The translations under genes and the position numbers were made by a program. A stretch of 5,139 nt of DNA, from the NCBI GenBank assembly GCA_028282185.1, contig JANQIJ010000416.1, positions 1 through 5,139 of the forward strand, read 5' to 3'. Each line of letters opens with the position of its first letter. Position 1 is the first letter of the stretch. Of this stretch, positions 1-5,139 are shown piece after piece. The stretch comes from Rhodospirillales bacterium. GTDB lineage: Bacteria; Pseudomonadota; Alphaproteobacteria; Rhodospirillales; Casp-alpha2. The notes below the pieces were generated by a model, which searched no databases, was not told the origin of the DNA, and saw only the letters and a program-made list of their open reading frames with translations.

Positions 1-630
1 GCCCCGGTCGGTCAAGCCGAAGCGCAGGTAATCGTACAGCGCTTGCGGATCGACGTCGCGGGCGACACCGGAAAGCCTTAGGATTGCATTCGGCTCGGAC
101 GCAAAGACAAGATCACCGCCCCGCATCGTCCAAACCAGCGGTTTGATCCCGAACGGATCGCGGGCAAGTGTCACACGGCCGCGTTCCGCATCAAGCAACG
201 CAAAGGCGAACATGCCGACAAGCCGCGGCAGCGTCCGCGCCACGCCCCAGTGGACGAGGGCTTGCAGCAGGACCTCGGTGTCCGATTGGCTGCGGAAGGA
301 AACGCCCGCGGCTTCAAGCTCCCGGCGGAGTTCGACATAGTTATAGATTTCTCCGTTGGTCACGATGACATGGCGGCCGTCCGGCGTCGCCATGGGCTGA
401 TGGCCGCCCGATCCGGTGTCGATGATCGCCAGACGGCGATGGGCGAACGCGACCTGTGAATTGGGCAGGCGGGATGCGACCTGCGAATGGGTCACGGGAT
501 GCCCCGCCGTCCAACCACAGGCGCCCGCACCGTCGGGTCCGCGATGCATCAGCGATTCGGACAGGGCGGCCAGTTCGTCCTGGCTGACGGACCGTCCCGT
601 CCCGGCGATGATTCCGGCGATTCCGCACAA
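1..630 (-). CDS. Second AsnB-like amidotransferase (N-terminal glutaminase domain, gene cut by left edge)
   Basis: I translated all 210 codons from the TTG at 628-630 to base 1 and found no stop. The product begins MCGIAGII, giving the Cys2 nucleophile of class II glutaminases, and this fixes the TTG start because no other in-frame start would put Cys second. Other family features are HRGPD (29-33), HRRLAIID (64-71), TNGEIYN (91-97), SDTE (116-119), VGMFAFALLD (138-147), DPFGIKPL (158-165) and FASEPNAIL (176-184), where the family norm is close to FASELKAL. Compared with the complete paralogue in this window, the stretch between HRGPD and HRRL is 15 residues longer, and identity is otherwise mostly limited to motifs, so this is not a recent duplicate. 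The ATP-using synthetase domain would lie beyond the left edge, so I cannot say whether it is present. The likely role is amidation of an acidic sugar or another carboxylate in the same glycan. Only 2 bases separate it from the GT4 stop. Confidence 0.9.
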   Translation of the reverse strand, partial: MCGIAGIIAGTGRSVSQDELAALSESLMHRGPDGAGACGWTAGHPVTHSQVASRLPNSQVAFAHRRLAIIDTGSGGHQPMATPDGRHVIVTNGEIYNYVELRRELEAAGVSFRSQSDTEVLLQALVHWGVARTLPRLVGMFAFALLDAERGRVTLARDPFGIKPLVWTMRGGDLVFASEPNAILRLSGVARDVDPQALYDYLRFGLTDRG

Positions 631-632
631 GG

Positions 633-1751
633 TCAGTGCGCTCCGGCCAGTGTCAGCAGCCGCCGTTCGACCCTGGCGACATTCTCTTCGAAATTGGCGA
701 GGCGCGCGACTTGCGCCACTGCCCGCTCGGCACGGGCATTGGCCGTGGCCCGATCCGCAAGGGTCTCGATCACCGCCTCGGCAAGGGCCTTGGGCGCAAT
801 GTCCGTGTATCGCGCGTGCTCGTCGGGCTTCAGAACCTCGTGCAGATGCGGTAGATCGGCGAGGATCACGGGACACCGGCAGGCGGCGGCCTCCATGACC
901 GCTTGGGGATACCCGTCCGAGGGCGGAATGCTGATCACCGCGTCGGCGGCGGAAAACGCCCGCGGCATTTCGGCCAGGGGCAGCGGCGGGGCGAATTGCA
1001 CGGACTCCTCCAGTCCCAGATCGCGCACCCGTGCGCGTAGCTCCTCCTTGAACGCGGGCGTGCCTCGCAACTCGCTTATCAATAAGAGGGCGTCCGGCAG
1101 GCGGTCGACGACGGAGACCCAGGCCTCCAGCATGACCGGGACGTTATAGAAGGGCGCGAGCATGCGCGGGCTCAGCGCGACCGGCCGGTCGGCCGGAATG
1201 TCGAGGCTGCGGCGATAGGCCTGTCCAAGTTCCGGCGAGAACCGGAACCGATCCAGGTCGACGCCCCAAATGACGACTTCGATCCGGTCGCGCGGAACGC
1301 CGAAGCGGGCGACGACATCACCCAGCGTGTGCGTCTTGACGGTCACGAAATCGGCGCCGCGCAGCGCGCAGCGGGTCAACCACCGGCCCACCGGGCCGAG
1401 CGTTCCCTGTTCCTCGAACAGGACATCGCCGCCCATCACCGAAATCACCATCGGCCGGCGCCGCAGCAGCCAGGATATCCAGGTCGTCAGTTCGGCCGCA
1501 TAGTGAGCGTGATAAACATCGGCCCGCCGGCGCATCATGGCCACCGCGATCCATCCCGCCATGTACAGCTTGCCGATCCACCCGCGGCCCAGGTCTCGCT
1601 TGGGATAGTCGGCATCGACGGCCTCCCAGTCCTCGGGCACGGGGCTGATCATCGCCACGTCATGACCGCGGGCGCGGAAGGCCGCCGTTCTGGCGACGAT
1701 CTGCGGGCTCTTGGCCGTTCCCAGGACGCAAATCTTCAGCTTGCGGCTCAT
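633..1751 (-). CDS. Family 4 (GT-B fold) glycosyltransferase
   Basis: The product has 372 residues, a normal GT4 length. The start is ATG at 1749-1751, directly before the first Rossmann strand (KLKICVLG, residues 4-11). The frame stays open upstream to 1946, but that part lies inside the amidotransferase gene and would add a 65-residue Gly/Arg-rich extension with no fold signal. Seen directly: the N-terminal acceptor domain with YHAHYAAE (80-87) and MGGDVLF (106-112); the linker IWGVDLDRF (161-169); the donor domain opening with SPRMLAPFYN (194-203); and SDGYPQAVMEAAACRCPVI (278-296), which corresponds to the GT4 E-x7-E donor-binding region but has Asp279 in the first position and Glu287 in the second. 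The usual R...K pair appears as R196 without an obvious Lys. It probably acts at the membrane face as a retaining transferase in the same glycan pathway. The sugar is not predictable. Its TGA stop is 2 bases before the next start. Confidence 0.92.
   Translation of the reverse strand: MSRKLKICVLGTAKSPQIVARTAAFRARGHDVAMISPVPEDWEAVDADYPKRDLGRGWIGKLYMAGWIAVAMMRRRADVYHAHYAAELTTWISWLLRRRPMVISVMGGDVLFEEQGTLGPVGRWLTRCALRGADFVTVKTHTLGDVVARFGVPRDRIEVVIWGVDLDRFRFSPELGQAYRRSLDIPADRPVALSPRMLAPFYNVPVMLEAWVSVVDRLPDALLLISELRGTPAFKEELRARVRDLGLEESVQFAPPLPLAEMPRAFSAADAVISIPPSDGYPQAVMEAAACRCPVILADLPHLHEVLKPDEHARYTDIAPKALAEAVIETLADRATANARAERAVAQVARLANFEENVARVERRLLTLAGAH
641..644 (-). promoter_or_regulatory. Shine-Dalgarno-like GGAG for the second amidotransferase
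   Basis: On the minus strand GGAG lies 10 bases before the TTG start at 630, inside the last codons of the GT4 gene. The spacing is slightly long but workable, and it supports the TTG start that the MCG N-terminus already requires. Translation could also be helped by ribosomes ending at the GT4 stop 2 bases upstream. Confidence 0.5.
1748..1751 (-). other. ATGA stop/start overlap (asnB-like gene to GT4)
   Basis: The minus-strand bases ATGA hold the ATG start of the GT4 gene and the TGA stop of the amidotransferase gene. This is a classic operon overlap that usually goes with coupled translation and similar protein amounts. The bases before the ATG show only a weak G-rich match to a ribosome-binding site. 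Confidence 0.85.
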
Positions 1752-3676
1752 GCCGAGGCCGCCCATTGCCGCCGCCAGGCTTGGAACATCAAGACGCACC
1801 ATAGCTGCGTGACGTGGTTCTGCCGCCCGGACAAATGCTCGGCCCAGGCGGCTCGGATGGGTGCCGACGCCAGCAAGCCGCCTTCGGCCAGCGCCGGTTC
1901 CGCCAACAGATCTTCCGCCCAATCCCGCAACGGGCCCTTCAGCCATTGGCTGACCGGAATGCCGAAGCCCATTTTCGGCCGTTCGAAAAGTTGTTTCGGC
2001 AGGTAGCGTTCAAGTACCCGGCGCAACAGCCATTTTCCTTCACCGTCGCGTACCCGATGCCGACGCGGCAGGGACCAGGCGAACTCGACCACGCGATGAT
2101 CGAGCAGCGGCACGCGCGCTTCCAAGCTGACGGCCATCGAGGCGCGATCGACCTTGGTCAGGATGTCATCCGGAAGATAGGTCAGGCTGTCGAGCAGTTG
2201 CATGCGTTCCATGAAGGCCGGCACGTCGTCGGCGACCCGGTCGTCCCAGGCGACGGTCGGTGTTTCACGGCTGCCGGGAACAATGGCGGCGGGGTCTTCC
2301 CATGCGGTGATCAGGCGGCGGTAGAGCGCCATGTCGTCCGGCAAGGCAAGGACGTTGCCGAGCTTGTGGACCTTCTGGCCCGGATGGCTCGGCAACCAGG
2401 AACTGGGCACGGGCGAGAGCAGGCGATCCCAGGTGTCTTCTCCGAAGCCATGGAGCAACGCGGCAATCGTTTTGCGGATCGGGCGCGGCACGGATGCGAT
2501 GCGACGGCGCAGCAAGTCGCCCCAGAAATACCGCGTGTAGCCGGCGAAGACCTCGTCGCCACCGTCGCCGGACAGGGCGACCGTGACATGTTGCCGGGTC
2601 AGCGCGGACACCAGGTAAGTCGGAATCTGCGATGAATCGGCGAAGGGTTCGTCGTAGAATCCGGGCAGGTCGGGGATCACGTCGCGGGCTTCGTCCGGCG
2701 TGACGTAGAGCTCGGTATGGTCCGTGCCGAGGTGGGCGGCAACGGCCGCCGCATGGGGCGCTTCGTCAAAAGCCGCCTCGTCGAAGCCGATGGAGAACGT
2801 CTTGACCGGCCGTGGACTCTGGGCCTGCATCAGGGCGACGACTGTGGACGAATCGATTCCCCCCGAAAGAAAGGCGCCCAAGGGCACATCCGCCACCATG
2901 CGGGCCTTGACCGCGTCGCCCAGCAGACCGTCCGCCCGCGCCACGGCGTCGTCGTCGGAAAGCGACAGCGGAGACCCTTGGCCGGTCCGGGCAATGGCCC
3001 GCAAATCCCAATAGCGGATGCTTTCGGCCGCTGTGTCGGCACGCTTGATCAACAGGCAGCCGGGTTCCAGCTTGGAGATGCCCCGGTAAATCGATGCCGG
3101 CGCCGGCACGTCGTTATACCGCATGTAGGCGGCCAGCGCGTCTCGATCGACTTCCCAGGTGACGCCGGGCAGGACACGGAGCGCCTTGAGCTCCGAAGCG
3201 AACATGAACAGGCCGTCGCGTTCGCCCCAATACAATGGTTTGATCCCCAGTCGATCGCGACAGAGGGTCAGGCAGCGGTCCCGGCGGTCCCAAAGGGCGA
3301 AAGCGAACATGCCGACCATTCGTTCGACCGCGCCTTCGACGTCCCATTCGGCGCAAGCCTCAAGCAACACTTCCGTATCGGAATGGCCGCGCCAGTCGAT
3401 CGTTCCGAGTTCGGCCCTGACCTCCGCTGCGTTGTAGACCTCGCCGTTGTAGGCCATGACATACCGGCCGCAGGCCGAAACCATGGGCTGGGCACCCGCC
3501 GGGCTGAGATCGACGATCGAAAGGCGCCGGTGGCCCAATACCATGCCGGCGCCGTCGTCGGTCCAAACGGCGCCCGTGTCCGGCCCGCGATGGACCAGCT
3601 GGTCGGCCATGGCCTCACCGACGGCTTTTAGGTCGGACCGGCCGCGGGAATCCCAAAAACCGGTCAGGCCGCACAT
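1748..3676 (-). CDS. asnB: AsnB-like glutamine-dependent amidotransferase (asparagine synthase family, complete)
   Basis: The product has 642 residues, within the range of the longer asparagine synthase-like proteins common in polysaccharide loci and longer than E. coli AsnB. The N-terminal class II glutaminase domain starts MCGLTGF. Cys2 becomes the N-terminal nucleophile after Met removal, which fixes the ATG at 3674-3676 and rejects the open extension to 3733. Glutaminase residues are intact: HRGPD (29-33), HRRLSIVD (49-56), YNGEVYN (76-82) and SDTE (99-102). The synthetase domain has the ATP-pyrophosphatase loop SGGIDSS (271-277), then YDEPFADSS (341-349), LSGDGGDE (368-375), SLEARVPLLDH (517-527) and KMGFGIP (568-574). 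Both active sites look functional. The known family reaction transfers glutamine-derived ammonia to an AMP-activated carboxylate. Its place between two glycosyltransferases suggests amidation of a sugar carboxyl group, although true asparagine synthesis is not excluded. It follows the GT2 gene by 22 bases and overlaps the GT4 gene by 4. Confidence 0.93.
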   Translation of the reverse strand: MCGLTGFWDSRGRSDLKAVGEAMADQLVHRGPDTGAVWTDDGAGMVLGHRRLSIVDLSPAGAQPMVSACGRYVMAYNGEVYNAAEVRAELGTIDWRGHSDTEVLLEACAEWDVEGAVERMVGMFAFALWDRRDRCLTLCRDRLGIKPLYWGERDGLFMFASELKALRVLPGVTWEVDRDALAAYMRYNDVPAPASIYRGISKLEPGCLLIKRADTAAESIRYWDLRAIARTGQGSPLSLSDDDAVARADGLLGDAVKARMVADVPLGAFLSGGIDSSTVVALMQAQSPRPVKTFSIGFDEAAFDEAPHAAAVAAHLGTDHTELYVTPDEARDVIPDLPGFYDEPFADSSQIPTYLVSALTRQHVTVALSGDGGDEVFAGYTRYFWGDLLRRRIASVPRPIRKTIAALLHGFGEDTWDRLLSPVPSSWLPSHPGQKVHKLGNVLALPDDMALYRRLITAWEDPAAIVPGSRETPTVAWDDRVADDVPAFMERMQLLDSLTYLPDDILTKVDRASMAVSLEARVPLLDHRVVEFAWSLPRRHRVRDGEGKWLLRRVLERYLPKQLFERPKMGFGIPVSQWLKGPLRDWAEDLLAEPALAEGGLLASAPIRAAWAEHLSGRQNHVTQLWCVLMFQAWRRQWAASA

Positions 3677-3682
3677 GATGAA

Positions 3683-3689
3683 CCGTCCC
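3683..3689 (-). promoter_or_regulatory. Weak Shine-Dalgarno-like GGGACGG before the complete asnB-like gene
   Basis: On the minus strand GGGACGG ends 6 bases before the ATG at 3676, in the 22-base gap after the GT2 stop. It is a partial match to the ribosome-binding consensus. It favours the MCG start over the longer open frame that begins inside the GT2 gene. This gap is the longest between genes in the window and shows no terminator hairpin. Confidence 0.4.
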
Positions 3690-3698
3690 GCCGCATGG

Positions 3699-4613
3699 TT
3701 ACCGCCGGGCCAGTCTGCGCCCGATGGCAGCACGTAGGGTTTCCAGGAAAACGCCCGGTCCGCCCGCCTGGATGGCGCGGCCGAGCCAGGCGCCGGCCTT
3801 GAAGGGTCGAAAGGTACGCAGAAAAAGGACGGCGAGCCGCAGCGCCGTAAGGGTCAAATGGCGGCGCAGGGCTTGTCGCACGAACGCGGGTTGTTCCGGT
3901 TGATCGGCCGCCGTTCGTAGGGCCCGCGCCAGTTCCAGGTTTCGCCGCGCCGCCCATTCGGGCCGCAAGGTAATCTGTCCCCCATGCATGCGCATGGCGA
4001 CAAGGGGTTCCGTAAATGAGGCAAGTCGGTGCGTCCGTGCCAGCTCAAAGTACAGGACGTAGTCCATGCAATAGGCATAGGCTTCGTCATAGCCGCCAAA
4101 GGCGACGACCGGATCGCGGCGGAACATGATCGAGGAATGGGCGAGAATGCCCGCCTCGGCCAGCCCCGCCATGAGCCCGTCATGGTCGGCCGGCGGCGGA
4201 TTGGCCAGCACCCCGGGCAAGGGTTCGCAATCGCCGAACCGGTAGAACGCGCTGGCGACCAAGGCAACCCGGGGGTTATCGTCTAAGAACGCGGCCTGCC
4301 TTTCAAGCCGGCCGGGCAGGGCGATATCGTCCGCGTCCAGGCGCGCGACATATGCGCCGCGTGCCTGCTGGAGACCGCGATTGAGCGACTGGCTGAGGTT
4401 CAGCGTTTCCGGATTGCGGATGTGGACGATCCGAGAATCCTCGTAGGATCCGATGATCTCGGGCGTGCGGTCGGTCGAGGCATTGTCGACGATCAGGAAC
4501 TCGAAGTCGCGGAAGCTCTGTGCAAGCACGCTGTCGACGGCTTCCCGGAGATAAAGCTCTCCGTTAAGGACGGACATCAGGACGGTGACCTTGGGTGGTT
4601 GGCGGCCGGTCAA
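3699..4613 (-). CDS. Family 2 (GT-A fold) glycosyltransferase
   Basis: The product has 304 residues and probably transfers a sugar from a nucleotide donor to a growing lipid-linked glycan at the cytoplasmic face of the inner membrane. Seen directly: the N-terminal strand KVTVLMSVLNGE (residues 8-19); IVDNASTDRT (41-50), the nucleotide-binding DxxSxD-type segment; LDADD (92-96), the metal-binding DXD motif; F-G-G-Y-D-E (172-177); D184-Y185, in the place of the usual E-D-Y acid/base region, with Met instead of the first Glu; and R208-M-H210 near the end of the catalytic domain. Residues from about 225 form a helical, Arg- and Leu-rich tail that could contact the membrane. The start is TTG at 4611-4613. 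An in-frame stop lies just upstream at 4635-4637, and the next internal Met (residue 13) would remove most of the first beta strand. The stop is TAA. Donor and acceptor cannot be predicted. Confidence 0.92.
   Translation of the reverse strand: MTGRQPPKVTVLMSVLNGELYLREAVDSVLAQSFRDFEFLIVDNASTDRTPEIIGSYEDSRIVHIRNPETLNLSQSLNRGLQQARGAYVARLDADDIALPGRLERQAAFLDDNPRVALVASAFYRFGDCEPLPGVLANPPPADHDGLMAGLAEAGILAHSSIMFRRDPVVAFGGYDEAYAYCMDYVLYFELARTHRLASFTEPLVAMRMHGGQITLRPEWAARRNLELARALRTAADQPEQPAFVRQALRRHLTLTALRLAVLFLRTFRPFKAGAWLGRAIQAGGPGVFLETLRAAIGRRLARR
4610..4613 (-). other. TTGA stop/start overlap (epimerase to GT2)
   Basis: The minus-strand bases TTGA hold both the TGA stop of the epimerase gene and the TTG start of the GT2 gene. 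No strong ribosome-binding sequence is seen before the TTG, so translation of the GT2 probably depends on re-initiation or coupling from the upstream gene. This is inference from the arrangement. Confidence 0.75.
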
Positions 4614-5139
4614 TTTTGCGGTACCGCCAACAGGTCATCACGGATCGCCCGATCGAGCGATCGCGGCTGCCAGCGCAAGAGCCGGCGCGCCTTCTCATTG
4701 CTGCCGAAGGAGACAGGCGGTTCCCCGAGGCGCATCGGCCGCGCGCCGAACCTGAGAAGGCCCGGGTCCGCGTCCATCCCCTCCGCGATGGCGACCAGAA
4801 GTCCGCGCAGTTCCGTCGCCGTGCCAGAGCAGATGTTGAAGATGTCGAATGGTGTTCTGGGGAGGTCTTCCGCCAGTCTTAGCCAGGCCCGGCACAGATC
4901 GCCGACCCCCAGGAAATCCCGTCGCTGGTCGCAGGGCGAAAGCTCGATGGCGCGGCCTTGCGACAAGGCGGCGACGACCGCGGCCAGCAGCTTGGCCGGA
5001 TTGTCGAGGTGTCCAAACGGAATGAACAGGCGTCCGACCCGGGTCGGCACGCCGTATTCCCGCGCCAATTCTTCCGCCCGCCGCGTCTCCGCCAGTTTCG
5101 TCGCGCCGTAGGGTGTCGCCGGCAACGCCACATCCGATT
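4610..5139 (-). CDS. NAD(P)-dependent sugar epimerase/dehydratase, extended SDR family (C-terminal part)
   Basis: The gene is cut by the right edge. The frame is open to base 5139 and reads S-D-V-A-L-P-A-T-P before the catalytic motif, so the GTG at 5131 is an internal codon and not a start. About 175 residues are present. Seen directly: the YGATK motif (Tyr codon 5108-5110, Lys codon 5096-5098), which is the YxxxK active site of short-chain dehydrogenases; an R-L-F-I-P-F-G stretch in the place of the usual R-x-x-N-x-Y-G-P; a QRRDFLGVGDL segment like the RDFxxVxD motif of extended SDRs; and a C-terminal L-R-W-Q-P block matching the usual LGWxP. The NAD-binding GxxGxxG Rossmann motif would lie outside the window. 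Enzymes of this family epimerise, dehydrate or reduce nucleotide-activated sugars in the cytoplasm. The substrate cannot be assigned from this half. The TGA stop overlaps the next gene's TTG start, which suggests coupled translation in a polysaccharide operon. Confidence 0.9.
   Translation of the reverse strand, partial: SDVALPATPYGATKLAETRRAEELAREYGVPTRVGRLFIPFGHLDNPAKLLAAVVAALSQGRAIELSPCDQRRDFLGVGDLCRAWLRLAEDLPRTPFDIFNICSGTATELRGLLVAIAEGMDADPGLLRFGARPMRLGEPPVSFGSNEKARRLLRWQPRSLDRAIRDDLLAVPQN

Noticed and set aside
341..628. Minus-strand frame starting GTG at 628
   Set aside because: It is shifted relative to the frame encoding MCGIAG, HRGPD and SDTE, and encodes an Arg-rich sequence with no family motif.
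487..1149. Plus-strand open frame of 220 codons over the GT4 3' end and second amidotransferase start
   Set aside because: Ser/Arg/Ala-rich antisense shadow crossing a junction of two well-supported minus-strand genes.
1752..1946. Upstream extension of the GT4 frame by 65 residues
   Set aside because: It lies wholly inside the amidotransferase gene and has no domain signal. The ATG at 1749-1751 sits exactly before the first Rossmann strand and forms an ATGA overlap.
1814..2635. Plus-strand open frame of about 273 codons opposite the 3' half of the asnB-like gene
   Set aside because: Shadow of the real minus-strand coding sequence. It has no motif, no clear ribosome-binding site and an unnatural Gln/Arg/Gly-rich composition.
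2717..3631. Long plus-strand open frame (about 304 codons) opposite the complete asnB-like gene
   Set aside because: It is antisense to a gene with intact catalytic motifs throughout. The protein has no recognisable fold or motif, and high GC content commonly leaves antisense frames open.
3677..3733. Upstream extension of the asnB-like frame by 19 residues
   Set aside because: Class II glutaminases need Cys at the N-terminus after Met removal, so the start must be the ATG of MCGLTG. The extension would also overlap the GT2 gene.
4422..5111. Plus-strand open frame of 229 codons opposite the epimerase/GT2 junction
   Set aside because: Antisense to two recognised genes, low-complexity Arg/Ser-rich product, no domain seen.
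1..5139. Mobile elements, CRISPR repeats, tRNA/rRNA genes, rho-independent terminators
   Set aside because: Reading both strands I saw no terminal inverted repeats, transposase motifs, regularly spaced repeats, tRNA-like elements or GC hairpins followed by T-runs between genes.

Overview
This is a gene-dense, high-GC window in which every convincing gene lies on the minus strand, so the biological order runs from the right edge to the left. The codon use and protein style, with many Ala, Arg and Asp residues and third positions rich in G and C, fit an alphaproteobacterium, perhaps of the Rhodospirillales type. That placement is inference from composition only. No marker gene or RNA gene supports it, and no mobile element, CRISPR array or tRNA is visible.

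In transcription order the window holds five genes: (1) the C-terminal part of an extended SDR-type NAD(P)-dependent sugar epimerase/dehydratase (4610-5139, N-terminus beyond the right edge); (2) a family 2 (GT-A fold) glycosyltransferase (3699-4613); (3) a complete long-type AsnB-like glutamine-dependent amidotransferase (1748-3676); (4) a family 4 (GT-B fold) glycosyltransferase (633-1751); (5) the N-terminal glutaminase domain of a second, divergent AsnB-like protein (1-630, C-terminus beyond the left edge).

The genes are packed like one operon. Two junctions are 4-base stop/start overlaps (TTGA at 4610-4613, ATGA at 1748-1751). The other two gaps are 22 and 2 bases. Two of the four visible starts are TTG. 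No promoter or terminator is evident, and no stretch of 300 bases lacks a gene.

The gene set is typical of a locus for a surface polysaccharide, such as O-antigen, capsule or exopolysaccharide. The SDR enzyme would make or modify a nucleotide sugar, the two glycosyltransferases would add sugars at the cytoplasmic face of the membrane, and the AsnB-like enzymes would use glutamine-derived ammonia to amidate a carboxyl group, most plausibly on a uronic acid or a similar acidic substituent. The least ordinary aspect is the presence of two clearly non-identical AsnB-like genes flanking one glycosyltransferase, together with non-standard motif residues in that GT4 and in the second amidotransferase. 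I see a coherent but broadly familiar type of system, not clear proof of a new one.
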